The notes under the pieces are model-generated. The model was given only the letters and a program-made list of their open reading frames with translations. It did no database searches and was not told the DNA's origin. From positions 1-64,000 of the forward strand of contig JAAFIM010000012.1 of the NCBI GenBank assembly GCA_013297745.1: 64,000 bases of DNA, read 5' to 3'. Positions within the stretch are counted from its first letter, which is position 1. The number at the start of each line of letters is the position of its first letter. Shown one piece after another: positions 36,926-45,698 of the stretch. The position numbers were made by a program, and so were the translations under genes. This DNA is from Chitinophagales bacterium (GTDB lineage Bacteria > Bacteroidota > Bacteroidia > Chitinophagales > Saprospiraceae).

Positions 36926-38467
36926 ATGAAATTTTCAACAGATTTGTACGATTTGGTACAAGCACTCACACAAGCCGAAAAACGCTATATTAAAATTTTT
37001 ATGCAAGCTTTTAGCAGCAAAGGCTCAGAAACCCAAGTTGAATTGTTTGATTCATTGTCCAAACAACGCAATTATGATGAAGAAGCGATACGCAAACAAA
37101 TGGCGGGCAAAATTAGCGGCAACAATTTCCACGTTTCCAAAAATCGGCTTTACCAACTTATTTTGCGAGGGCTATATTTATTCCATTCAGCCAATTCAGA
37201 GCAAGAAAAACTAAACCAAAAAGTTTTTCAGGCCAATCTATTGCGCAAAAAAGGGCTTTACAAACAATCTTTGGAATTGTACGACAAAGCTATAGAATTA
37301 GCCCAACAGTTAGAATCTTTTATCCACTTGCCTCAAGCACTAAGCGGACAAGCCAGAACTTGGCAACAACAGCGAAACGCCCCCCAAATTGCAGCTTATG
37401 TAGAACAAAATCTACAAGCTGAAAACGCCGCTATAGAAAAATATCAAGGCGAGTTGGTTTTCCAACATTTGGAAATGCGTTTGCTACACATCAGCCACAA
37501 AAATCCCAACGCCCGCACAGAAGCCCAACTTAAAGCGGTCAAAGAAATACAAACTCACCCTTTTTTGCAGGACGAAACCGCAGCCCGTGCGATTTCCAAA
37601 CGCGCGCTTTGGTATTTTCGCTTTCTCAACGGCTTTATAGCCCGATATGAGGGCGATTATGGCAAAGCTGCCGATTGTTGGTCGCATTTTGTGGCAGATA
37701 TGGAACAAGACCCCAAAAATTTGCCCGCCCAAATTGTGGAATTTATCTCCAATCTCAACAACTTGATGTTTTTGCAGCTTGAAGCTGGCCGTTTTGAAGC
37801 CTCTTGGGAAACAGCCAATAAATTAGATAATTTGCTCCAACACGAAACAGTTAATCAGGACTTATACCTAATTATGAAAATTCGCGAGCGGGTGATAGAA
37901 TTCAAACTAACCTGGTTTTTGCGCAATAATCAATACACAGAAGGTTTGGCTTATTGGAAAAACGAAGTGGAAAAAGATTGGGAGTTGGATTGGAGGGGTC
38001 AAGTGGGCGATTTCCGCCGCCTGTTGATAGAATACTTGGTCACTTGCTTATACTTAGCCAATGGAAATGCACAAGCAGCCAGCCAAATGAGCGAAAGACT
38101 TTGGGACAACAAAGCCATCAAAGACCACGATTATCTTTATGCCTCCGTCCTTATCACCAACCTAATCATACATTTTGATTTGGGCAACTTCCAACTACTG
38201 GAATCTATTTCTCTCAATACTTATCGCGTTTTGTACAAAAAACAACTCTTGCACGGCACAGAAAAATTGGTGTTCAAATATCTACGCCGTTATATGCGGG
38301 CTATGAGCCAAAAAGAAATGCTGCTATCGTTTAGAGAGTTGCAAGAAGAACTTTCCAAGCTACAAGAAGATAAATTTGAGCATATTTTATTGGATAATCT
38401 CAATCTAAAAGTTTGGATAGAAAGCAAAATACGCAAAACCTCTATGTTTTTGTTGGCTAAAAGATAA
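36926..38467 (+). CDS. Cytoplasmic helical-repeat (TPR-like) protein, function unknown
   Basis: The start at ATG 36926 gives 513 residues, no signal peptide. The first ~90 residues (LYDLVQALTQAEKRYIKIFM; NRLYQLILRGLYLFHS) form a conserved N-terminal helical module found in many Bacteroidota proteins of this length. The rest is TPR-like helical hairpins (LLRKKGLYKQSLELYDKAIE; ANLQAENAAIEKY region). Function is not established in the family to my knowledge. It has its own terminator and stands alone between two repeat-bearing gaps. A protein-protein interaction role is inferred from the fold only. Confidence 0.75.
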   Translation: MKFSTDLYDLVQALTQAEKRYIKIFMQAFSSKGSETQVELFDSLSKQRNYDEEAIRKQMAGKISGNNFHVSKNRLYQLILRGLYLFHSANSEQEKLNQKVFQANLLRKKGLYKQSLELYDKAIELAQQLESFIHLPQALSGQARTWQQQRNAPQIAAYVEQNLQAENAAIEKYQGELVFQHLEMRLLHISHKNPNARTEAQLKAVKEIQTHPFLQDETAARAISKRALWYFRFLNGFIARYEGDYGKAADCWSHFVADMEQDPKNLPAQIVEFISNLNNLMFLQLEAGRFEASWETANKLDNLLQHETVNQDLYLIMKIRERVIEFKLTWFLRNNQYTEGLAYWKNEVEKDWELDWRGQVGDFRRLLIEYLVTCLYLANGNAQAASQMSERLWDNKAIKDHDYLYASVLITNLIIHFDLGNFQLLESISLNTYRVLYKKQLLHGTEKLVFKYLRRYMRAMSQKEMLLSFRELQEELSKLQEDKFEHILLDNLNLKVWIESKIRKTSMFLLAKR

Positions 38468-38510
38468 TTTTTTTAGTGTTTTTGATAAAAAAATAAATTA
38501 AAACGTCCTA

Positions 38511-38548
38511 AAAATGAACTTCTTGGTAAAAAGAGGTTCATTTTTTTC
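38511..38548 (+). terminator. Terminator of the helical-repeat gene
   Basis: A 13-bp stem AAATGAACTTCTT / AAGAGGTTCATTT with one G-U pair, 6-base loop, followed by TTTTCTTTTT. Confidence 0.8.
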
Positions 38549-38573
38549 TTTTTATTAAACTTTTTTGGAAAAA

Positions 38574-38606
38574 TACTGTAGCGCATCAAAAAAAAGCCTA
38601 CCTTTG
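38574..38606 (+). promoter_or_regulatory. Promoter of the small exported protein gene
   Basis: TTTG at 38574-38577 and TACCTTTG at 38599-38606 (TAnnTTTG) are 21 bases apart, 53 bases before ATG 38660. Confidence 0.6.
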
Positions 38607-38659
38607 TATTACCATTTTCAACCACTCTAATTTTTGGTGGTCAATTGGGGATTATTGCT

Positions 38660-39043
38660 ATGAAGAATATACTTTGGCTCATTACAATTTTGGCAAGTTT
38701 AGCACTACTTTTGTCTTTACAGACAAAGGCAGACACGCTATCTTTGCAGATAAGCCAAACCAATGATTCTTTTGTAGCCGAAAATCCAATCAGCCCAGCT
38801 TTTGAATTTAACCCCAACAGCAATTACCAATTGCCTGAATGGGTAGAAATAGAAAGCGAAGAGGTCAAAGAGCAAAAAGAACAAAATAGCCAAAGTATTA
38901 GCCCCAAGTCTAAACTAAAAGCGGCTATTTTTTATAAAAATTATCTCCCCGATAATTTAAACCCGTTGAATGGCAACCAATGCCAAGCTTTTGTAGCAAG
39001 CGGACTGTATTTATTATTCCATTCTTTAGTATTATACGAATAA
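38660..39043 (+). CDS. Small exported or membrane-anchored protein, function unknown
   Basis: The start at ATG 38660 (rather than TTG 38645) gives 127 residues. The hydrophobic N-terminus MKNILWLITILASLALLLSL could be a signal peptide or anchor. The middle is acidic with a charged stretch EIESEEVKEQKEQNSQSISP. The end is moderately hydrophobic (CQAFVASGLYLLFHSLVLYE), a second possible membrane segment. A good promoter precedes it. No family recognised. Confidence 0.6.
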   Translation: MKNILWLITILASLALLLSLQTKADTLSLQISQTNDSFVAENPISPAFEFNPNSNYQLPEWVEIESEEVKEQKEQNSQSISPKSKLKAAIFYKNYLPDNLNPLNGNQCQAFVASGLYLLFHSLVLYE

Positions 39044-39149
39044 TTTTTTAAAAAAAAATTTAGCATTTTTAACCTGATATTCATTCACTGATTTAGCGAA
39101 TGAAGTCTAATTGTGTTGCTTTTTTTTAACAATTATTCGATTTATTAAT

Positions 39150-40238
39150 ATGTATTTTTCTAATTTATTGCTAGATTCTGGCTTATCGGTTGTATTAGAC
39201 AACTTTGCGCACGCGCCCGTATTATTCTTTTTTTTGGGCTTATTGGCAGTTTTTTTTAAATCTGACCTTGACGTACCCGAACCTATAGCCAAATTTTTGG
39301 GGCTTTATTTGTTATTTCACATTGGTATAGATGGGGGTAGAGAATTGGCGCACAGTGGTTTTAGCGGTCAATTATTTTTGATAATGGGTTCTTGTATGTT
39401 GGTTTCTTTTGGAATCCCTTTTATCTTGTTTAAGATATTAAAATTGAAGCTCAATGCTTACGATGCTGGGGCAATAGCGGCTACTTATGGTTCGGTGAGT
39501 GCGGTTACGTTTGCTACGGCTAGCTCTTTTTTGCAATCTATGGGGATAAAATTTGGTGGTTATATGGTGGCTAGTATGGCGTTGATGGAATCGCCTGCTA
39601 TCATTGCGGGGCTAATACTGGTGCGTTTGTACGCCAAAAAGAATGATAATAAAGAGGTAGAATTAACCAAAGCCACTCCTGTGAGCAATCGCAGCCATAA
39701 TTGGGGCAAAGTGATACACGAAGCCTTATTTAATGGTTCTGTGTTTTTGTTATTGGGTAGCTTGGCTATAGGTTTTATCATCTGCAGCAGCAAAACAGGG
39801 GAAAAAGAAATACTGCCTTTTGTTGATGATATATTTAAAGGTATGTTGAGTTTGTATATGTTGGATATGGGCTTATTGGCGGCTCGCCGATTGGGAGAAT
39901 TGCGCAAAACTGGAGCATTTTTGATACTATTTGCGCTTTTATACCCTTTGGCAGGGGCAGCGTTGGGGATTGGCACCGCCTACGTTTTGGATTTGCATCA
40001 CGGCGATGCTTTGTTGATGACCGTATTATTTGCTAGCGCTTCGTATATTGCCGTACCCACAGCTATGCGTATGTCTGTGCCAGAAGCTAATGTCAGCTTG
40101 ATGTTGCCTATGGCGCTGGGGATAACTTTCACCTTCAATATATCAATAGGTATACCAATTTATCATTCTATTTTAGAACATTTGGGGTTTGTGATAGATG
40201 TAGCCGAACCCATAATAGCTGGTGGGGCTGTACATTAA
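39150..40238 (+). CDS. SbtA-family sodium-dependent bicarbonate transporter
   Basis: The start at ATG 39150 gives 362 residues with about ten membrane helices. The features match the SbtA (DUF897) family: the early SDLDVPEPIAKFLGLYLLF segment, then FHIGIDGGRELAHSG, and the paired Ser/Thr-Gly loop AIAATYGSVSAVTFATA; the second inverted repeat has ASASYIAVPTAMRMSVPEA. SbtA proteins carry out Na-coupled bicarbonate uptake at the inner membrane. In heterotrophs the substrate could differ. The usual PII-like partner SbtB is not adjacent. A terminator lies 115 bp downstream. Confidence 0.88.
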   Translation: MYFSNLLLDSGLSVVLDNFAHAPVLFFFLGLLAVFFKSDLDVPEPIAKFLGLYLLFHIGIDGGRELAHSGFSGQLFLIMGSCMLVSFGIPFILFKILKLKLNAYDAGAIAATYGSVSAVTFATASSFLQSMGIKFGGYMVASMALMESPAIIAGLILVRLYAKKNDNKEVELTKATPVSNRSHNWGKVIHEALFNGSVFLLLGSLAIGFIICSSKTGEKEILPFVDDIFKGMLSLYMLDMGLLAARRLGELRKTGAFLILFALLYPLAGAALGIGTAYVLDLHHGDALLMTVLFASASYIAVPTAMRMSVPEANVSLMLPMALGITFTFNISIGIPIYHSILEHLGFVIDVAEPIIAGGAVH

Positions 40239-40352
40239 AAAAAAGGGGAAACTTGCTAAGAAAAGACTATTTGTTTATTTTTGATTACTTGTATCATTTT
40301 TGATTTGTTAAAAATTATCGCTTATATTCTTTATAATATGAGCTGGGTATAA

Positions 40353-40390
40353 AACGCAGTTAGTTGAGCAAACTAATTGCGTTTTTTTTA
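40353..40390 (+). terminator. Terminator of the SbtA-like gene
   Basis: A 12-bp stem AACGCAGTTAGT / ACTAATTGCGTT with one G-U or mismatch position, followed by eight T residues. Confidence 0.8.
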
Positions 40391-40454
40391 TGATTGGTTT
40401 TTATACCCTAAAAAGCGGTTTTTATTACTCCGTCAAGGTTTTTTTTGAATACAG

Positions 40455-40707
40455 ATACCCCGAGTGTTAAATTGAATTGAGATAGTGTTAAATTGAATTA
40501 AGCAAATATGAAGTTGGATTAAGCAAATATGAAGTTGGATTAAGCAAATATGAAGTTGGATTAAGCAAATATGAAGTTGGATTAAGCAAATATGAAATTG
40601 GATTAAGCAAATATGAAGTTGGATTAAGCAAATATGAAGTTGGGTTAGAATAGTATGAAGTTGGGTTAGAATAGTATGAAGTTGGGTTAAGATAATACGA
40701 ACTTAGA
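40455..40707. repeat. Minisatellite of ~12 copies of a 21-bp unit
   Basis: ATTAAGCAAATATGA recurs at 40497, 40518, 40539, 40560, 40581, 40602 and 40623. Variants GTTAGAATAGTATGA at 40644 and 40665 and GTTAAGATAATACGA at 40686 continue the exact 21-bp step, and two eroded units precede. The unit contains GAAGTTGG(G/A)TTA, and the array directly abuts the GAAGTTGTTTAGTATG terminus of the next element. Although the period is a multiple of three, no start or plausible ORF is present. Confidence 0.9.
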
Positions 40708-41003
40708 CTGAAGTTGTTTAGTATGCTTTTTTATTTTTTAATTTCTCTGTATTGTGCGGGAAAAACCGAAGAGGCAGCAAAGCTGCATCAAGCTGCGCGT
40801 AAGCGAAAGTCCCAGCACAATTGAGATTTAGGATTTTTTTGCGCTTTTGGGACTACTTCGAAGAACCGCGAAGCGAACTCCCGCGCGTTATATAGTTTTA
40901 TCAATCAATACCAACGGGTTTTAACCCGTTGAGAGACAAAAAAACGATTACAACAGACTTTAGTCTGTTGCTTAAAGTACATAAATGGTTATTTTTTTTA
41001 AAA

Positions 41004-41202
41004 GGTGTTTAGTAAGGTTTTAAAAGCTAAAACAAGCAACAATAACATAAGGCGCGCTCAATAGCGTGGGGTTTTACACCCCACGCGGCAATAAAAATTT
41101 TATCAAAATATATCATTTTTTTATTTGATTTCGTGCGTGGGGTATAAAACCCCACGCTATTGAGCGCGCAAATTGTACACAGTTTTTCTTACTAAACATC
41201 TG
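41004..41202. repeat. Nested element with GTTTAGTAAG termini and a 35-bp inverted repeat
   Basis: The edges are AGGTGTTTAGTAAG and CTTACTAAACATCT. Inside, 41052-41086 and 41135-41169 are inverted copies over 35 bp (GCGCGCTCAATAGCGTGGGG... / ...CCCCACGCTATTGAGCGCGC), each itself holding a GCGTGGGG-CCCCACGC palindrome. The whole could extrude as a large cruciform or fold into a cloverleaf. Confidence 0.8.
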
Positions 41203-41216
41203 TTTAATTAAAAATC

Positions 41217-41672
41217 TGGAGTTACGCTTGAGGTTTAATTTTAGTACAAAATAGCTATAAGTTAAATCGGGTAGAAATTTTTTTTAACGGCTTGCGCCTA
41301 AAAAATTTATTTTTGTGCGCTGGCGCGGAGGGCTTCGCCGTTCCGTACTTTTTTAATGGCAAAAAAGTACCAAAAAAGCCAACGCCAACGGCGAAGCCCT
41401 CCCGTAAGGAAAAAGGCGTTTCCTTCGGGAGGGCTTCGCCGTGTTGCTTATTTTGCTTCATTTCATTGCGCAAAAAGTGCAAAACCGTCGCTACAAGCCG
41501 ACGTTTCCTTCGGGAGGGCTTCGCCGTGTTTGCGTTGCAAAAAAGCTACTGCCCTCGCTGCGCTCGGTTGGTCGTCTTTCCGCGACATACGCTGGTTTTG
41601 GCGTCGCACGGCGAAAATTTAGCTTTTGTACTTAACTTTTAAAAATCAAATGATAGAAGCGTAACTCCAGTA
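41217..41672. repeat. GC-rich inserted repeat with CTGGAGTTACG termini
   Basis: CTGGAGTTACGCTT at the left and AAGCGTAACTCCAG at the right are exact inverse copies of 14 bases. The interior is markedly GC-richer than its surroundings and repeats GGAGGGCTTCGCCGT in both orientations (about 41328, inverted at about 41389, direct at about 41434 and 41512). No stable gene is evident; the overlapping open frames come from the repeats. Confidence 0.65.
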
Positions 41673-41790
41673 AAAATGTAGAAAAATTCTTACTAAACAA
41701 CTTCGATTAAAACGTACGTCTTTGCAACGATATTTTCATTTTTTTTCTCACTTATTATTTTATTTTTAGCGGAATACTAAAAAAAAGGCT

Positions 41791-41798
41791 TATCTTTG
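41791..41798 (+). promoter_or_regulatory. -7 promoter element of the TonB-dependent receptor gene
   Basis: TATCTTTG followed by CAAG, 26 bases before ATG 41824. Confidence 0.5.
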
Positions 41799-41823
41799 CA
41801 AGATTAAAACAAGACTTTTGCTT

Positions 41824-44325
41824 ATGCGATACTTTTATATACTCATTTTTTTATCAAACGCTGTATTTGTATTGGGACAAACTGATACAAATAGCACCAC
41901 AAGCATATCTGGGCATATTTACGACCAAATTTCTAAAAAAGAGTTGGAAAATGCTACTATAGAATTGCTTAATTTTATCCCCAGAAAAATATCCCAAACC
42001 AATTCACAAGGAGAATTTGAAATTAAACAAATTCCTTTTGGGCGGCATAAGTTATTGATAAGCAAAATGGGGTATGAAAATAAGGTAATTTCTGATATTA
42101 TTATCGGCGCAGGCAATGCTTTTCATTTAGAAGTGGAATTGGAACAAGCCAAAACAAATGGGCAGGCAACTTCGTCCAGTTCAAATGAAGACCCTCAAGC
42201 CAACTATTTCAAAAACGATAAAGACCAACCCAATAATTCCTTATCTAGCATCAATGCAGAACCTTTTACGCTGGAAGAAGTGGTGCGTTATGCAGGTGCG
42301 CGGATGGATTTGGGGCGGCTTACCAACAATTTGGCGGGGGTGACCAACAACTACGACGCGCGAAACGATATTGTAGTGCGGGGAATTTCACCCGCTTTTA
42401 CCGCTTGGCAGTTGGAAGAATTACCAATTGACAATCCTAATCATTTTGGTTTTATGGGTTCGTCAGGTGGTACTAATTCTATAATAAATATATTTGCGTT
42501 GGGCAAAGCTGATTTTAATAAAAGCAGCAGCAATTCTCAATTTGGCAATAGCATATCTGGCATATTTGACCTTTCTTTGCGCAAAGGCAATTCTAAAACA
42601 TTGCAATTTATGGGGGTTGTTGGCACGCAAAGGGCTGAATTTTTGATAGAAAGTCCTTTTTCCAAAAAACTGCGTCATTCTTCTATATTGCTAAGCGTGC
42701 GCCACTCTACGGGCAACTATCTTTTTGGGCAAATAGCCAAATTGATAAATAATAACCCAGAACGCGCCTTGACTATTAGAGATTGGGCAGACCCCCGACA
42801 TACAGATTTTAATCTAAAAATTGATTTGGGTAAAATGGGTAAAAATAATGTGGAGATTTTTGGCATTGGCAGTTATATGAAGTTATTTTTGCCCTACAAC
42901 AACCGCAGCTTGCGCGACGAAATTAGGTACATTATATTTGAAAATGAAGAATTTACAGCAAAATTTTCTTCGGGTCTATTAGGCATTAAGCATAGTTATC
43001 GTCCTAATGCCAATTTGTTGTTTAGAAATATAATTGGCGCTAATTATCAATATCAACAAGTCAATTATATTTTCAACCTAATTAATAGTATAGATGAAAC
43101 AGAAGATTTATTCACTTCTTACATACAAAACGCGTATAAAATTAACTACACTTGGCATTCTTATCTACAAAACAAAAGCAAAAAAACTTTATCGAGAGTA
43201 GGTTTTATAGCAAATGTATATGATATAAATGCGCGTGGTAATTATATTTTATTCAATTATTTGGATGTTTTATTTGATAACGTTTTCACCCACTCCCAAT
43301 TTTATGCCCAAACTCGCTGGGATATTAACCATAAATTTAGTTTATTTGCTGGGGTCAATGTTATGTATTCAAGCCTTGCCAATCAAATAGCCCCCTCGCC
43401 GCAACTCAATTTGCAATACCAAATCAATAATCAACATAATCTATCTTTAAGTGCTGGTCTTTATCATCAAACTCAACATTTACAAAGTCTGATAGCTATT
43501 CCTTATTTAGGTTTTGATTCTTTGGAGAATAACATTTATGATTTTGGAGAACGTAAAGGTAAAATGTTGTCTTCTCGACAGCTTAATTTTGAGTACAATT
43601 GGCTTATTTCCAAAAACTGGCGATTAAAATTGCAAGCTTATTATTATCTTATCAATAATGTCAGAATTAATGGAGACAGCACTTATTACTCTGGGTTAAA
43701 TACCAACTATTCGTTTTTTGATACTAATTATGACCCTACTACCACAACAGGCAAGGGCAAAAATAAAGGTATTGAGTTGTCTGTAGAAAAATTTTTCCAC
43801 CAAGGCTGGTATTTGCTCGCCAATGGGACTTTGTACGATGCCAAAGTGTTGAGTTCAGACGGGATTTGGCGCAATTCTATCTTCAATAATCGTTTTATAG
43901 CCAACTTATTGATAGGGCGCGAATTTCAATTTGGTTATGCCCGCCAACACGTATTTTTTGCAGACCTGCGCTTTTCTACCCACGGCGGACGCCCTTATAC
44001 CCCTATAGATGAAGAGGCTACGTTCCAAAACGGATTACAAAATTTAGGTACAGAAGGGGTTTTAATAGACAGTTTGTACAACACACCTTTTACCCCCAAT
44101 TTTTACCAAATTGATATAAAATTAGGTGCTAGATTTAACTCGTTAAAAACCAAAACCACCCACACCATACGCCTTGATTTATTCAATGCTTTCAACTTTA
44201 AAAACATATATGATTATCGATACTCCAACAATTTTGACCCTTTTGGCAATCCTGTGCGGGGTGAGGTAATACCCGTTTATCAGCGCGGTTTTATCCCAGA
44301 TTTGACCTATATGATACAGTTTTAA
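41824..44325 (+). CDS. TonB-dependent outer-membrane receptor with carboxypeptidase-like N-terminal domain
   Basis: The start at ATG 41824 gives 833 residues with signal peptide MRYFYILIFLSNAVFVLGQ. A carboxypeptidase-regulatory-like domain (SISGHIYDQISKKELENATI; GEFEIKQIPFGRHKLLISKM) covers about residues 25-105. A Ser/Asn-rich linker precedes a plug domain (ARNDIVVRGISPAFTAWQLE) and a 22-strand-type barrel ending in an aromatic residue (PDLTYMIQF), as needed for BAM insertion. It would import a large nutrient or siderophore with TonB energy. No SusD partner is adjacent, so it is probably not a polysaccharide-utilisation SusC. Substrate unknown. Confidence 0.88.
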   Translation: MRYFYILIFLSNAVFVLGQTDTNSTTSISGHIYDQISKKELENATIELLNFIPRKISQTNSQGEFEIKQIPFGRHKLLISKMGYENKVISDIIIGAGNAFHLEVELEQAKTNGQATSSSSNEDPQANYFKNDKDQPNNSLSSINAEPFTLEEVVRYAGARMDLGRLTNNLAGVTNNYDARNDIVVRGISPAFTAWQLEELPIDNPNHFGFMGSSGGTNSIINIFALGKADFNKSSSNSQFGNSISGIFDLSLRKGNSKTLQFMGVVGTQRAEFLIESPFSKKLRHSSILLSVRHSTGNYLFGQIAKLINNNPERALTIRDWADPRHTDFNLKIDLGKMGKNNVEIFGIGSYMKLFLPYNNRSLRDEIRYIIFENEEFTAKFSSGLLGIKHSYRPNANLLFRNIIGANYQYQQVNYIFNLINSIDETEDLFTSYIQNAYKINYTWHSYLQNKSKKTLSRVGFIANVYDINARGNYILFNYLDVLFDNVFTHSQFYAQTRWDINHKFSLFAGVNVMYSSLANQIAPSPQLNLQYQINNQHNLSLSAGLYHQTQHLQSLIAIPYLGFDSLENNIYDFGERKGKMLSSRQLNFEYNWLISKNWRLKLQAYYYLINNVRINGDSTYYSGLNTNYSFFDTNYDPTTTTGKGKNKGIELSVEKFFHQGWYLLANGTLYDAKVLSSDGIWRNSIFNNRFIANLLIGREFQFGYARQHVFFADLRFSTHGGRPYTPIDEEATFQNGLQNLGTEGVLIDSLYNTPFTPNFYQIDIKLGARFNSLKTKTTHTIRLDLFNAFNFKNIYDYRYSNNFDPFGNPVRGEVIPVYQRGFIPDLTYMIQF

Positions 44326-44338
44326 ACCCTGTTATAAA

Positions 44339-44381
44339 CAAAAAAAGCAACTTGTCCGAGTGGATAAGTTGCTTTTTTTTA
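44339..44381. terminator. Bidirectional terminator between convergent genes
   Basis: A 9-bp stem AAGCAACTT / AAGTTGCTT with A residues before and T residues after, suitable for both the TonB receptor gene (+) and the endonuclease-fold gene (-). Confidence 0.85.
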
Positions 44382-44391
44382 TTGGGATTGA

Positions 44392-45597
44392 TTATTTTTT
44401 CTCCGTTTCCTCAGCTTTATACCACAAATCCACGTACACGGGCAAGTGGTCACTAAATCCGTCTATAAACCTTGGCCCCGCATAAGTGCGATAAGGCTGC
44501 AAACCGTAATAACGTTTGTCCTCTTCCATTAAAAATCGTCCTGTAAATATCTCAGCTTGAGTAGCATACAAATGCCCTACCCTTTGCCCTTTAAACAAAG
44601 GTGCGGATACAATAATATGGTCTAATGTTCCCCAATGTCCTTGATATTTATGCGTGCCAATTTTTTCATCTTTGATAAACTTAGCCATATAATTGTATAA
44701 ATCTGCATCGCCTACTGTAGTGGAGTCTGTTTTGGCGCGCAAGGTTTGCAATACGGATTTATCTGTAGGATAATCGTTTAAATCCCCCATAATCAACACG
44801 TTAGCATTGGGCGAAACTACTAATAAAGAGTCAATTTTTTTCCGTATCAACTCGGCTGCTGCCACTCTACGCGGTTCTGATTTGGCTTGCCCGCCCCTAC
44901 GCGATGGCCAGTGATTGACAAAAACGTGTAAAGTGTCCTTGCCCAATACCCGCCCTTGTACGTACAGAATATCCCTTGTTTTGGCTTTGGGGTCAAAGGG
45001 AAAAACTAACCTAATCGCTTCGTGTTTGATGTATTTGAACTTATCTTTTCTATAAATCAAACCCACATCTATACCCCTCGCATCGGGCGAATTTTCGTGC
45101 ACAATCCCATAATTATGCTTTTTCATAGGGGTGCGGCGCAATAAATCCTCCAACACGCGTTTGTTTTCAATCTCGCAAAAGCCCACAATTTCGGGCATTT
45201 CCCAACCCCCAACGGCGGTAATTACCCTGTAAATGTTGTTCAATTTGATTTGATAGCGTTTTTGCGTCCAACCTTTGACCCCGTCAGGCAAAAACTCTTC
45301 ATCGTTAATTAACGAATCATTTTCTGTATCAAACAAATTTTCTACATTATACCACATTGCGCGAATGCCTTTTTTGCTGCGAGGCGCGTCATTAAAATTA
45401 GCCATACCCATTTTAATAACTGCTTCATCCAACTGGATTTTATCCATAGCCAGCTTCTTTTTGGCGTCAGTTACGGGAATTGTATCCACTGCGCTGTTGT
45501 CATCGCCATCGTCGTCTTGCGCCCAACTAAATATAGGGCTGCAAAAAGCTGTTAGTATTGCTAAACAGCAACTTAGAATGTTTTTATTGAATATCAT
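44392..45597 (-). CDS. Exported endonuclease/exonuclease/phosphatase-fold protein
   Basis: The 401-residue protein has signal peptide MIFNKNILSCCLAILTAFCS and an EEP (DNase I-like) domain. Hallmarks in order are WYNVENLFD, IVGFCEIENK (metal-binding Glu), VNHWPSRRGG (catalytic His), MGDLNDYPTD (Asp and Asn), DHIIVS, and FSDHLPVYVD (final Asp-His). It is a typical secreted or periplasmic Bacteroidota member that may hydrolyse DNA or phosphoesters such as inositol phosphates. Substrate specificity cannot be assigned. Confidence 0.88.
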   Translation of the reverse strand: MIFNKNILSCCLAILTAFCSPIFSWAQDDDGDDNSAVDTIPVTDAKKKLAMDKIQLDEAVIKMGMANFNDAPRSKKGIRAMWYNVENLFDTENDSLINDEEFLPDGVKGWTQKRYQIKLNNIYRVITAVGGWEMPEIVGFCEIENKRVLEDLLRRTPMKKHNYGIVHENSPDARGIDVGLIYRKDKFKYIKHEAIRLVFPFDPKAKTRDILYVQGRVLGKDTLHVFVNHWPSRRGGQAKSEPRRVAAAELIRKKIDSLLVVSPNANVLIMGDLNDYPTDKSVLQTLRAKTDSTTVGDADLYNYMAKFIKDEKIGTHKYQGHWGTLDHIIVSAPLFKGQRVGHLYATQAEIFTGRFLMEEDKRYYGLQPYRTYAGPRFIDGFSDHLPVYVDLWYKAEETEKK

Positions 45598-45698
45598 TTT
45601 TTAAAACTATTATTTTTTAAAATTTATACTATTTTTGCAAATTATTTACGCTTTTATACCCCCACACAAACAATAATAGAACGTACAAAACATAACCT

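Larger units (their letters stand above)
40710..41705. repeat. Compound element bounded by GAAGTTGTTTAGTA inverted termini
   Basis: The left terminus GAAGTTGTTTAGTATG and the right terminus TACTAAACAACTTCG (about 41691-41705) are inverted copies. The left third (40711-41003) is the reverse of the element at 52333-52594, with CAACGGGT and CAACAGAC palindromes and GTGCTGGGACTTT-type sequence. A complete smaller element (41004-41202) and a GC-rich insert (41217-41672) lie inside. Several overlapping ORFs in this segment are not credible genes. Confidence 0.7.

Noticed and set aside
41255-41642. Several overlapping ORFs (FPSGGLRRV repeats)
   Set aside because: They arise from the GC-rich repeat block bounded by CTGGAGTTACG; peptides repeat in different frames.
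45630-45637. TATTTTTG as a promoter of RAYT 1
   Set aside because: Matches TAnnTTTG only within a T-rich tract and lacks a -33 box; too weak to list.
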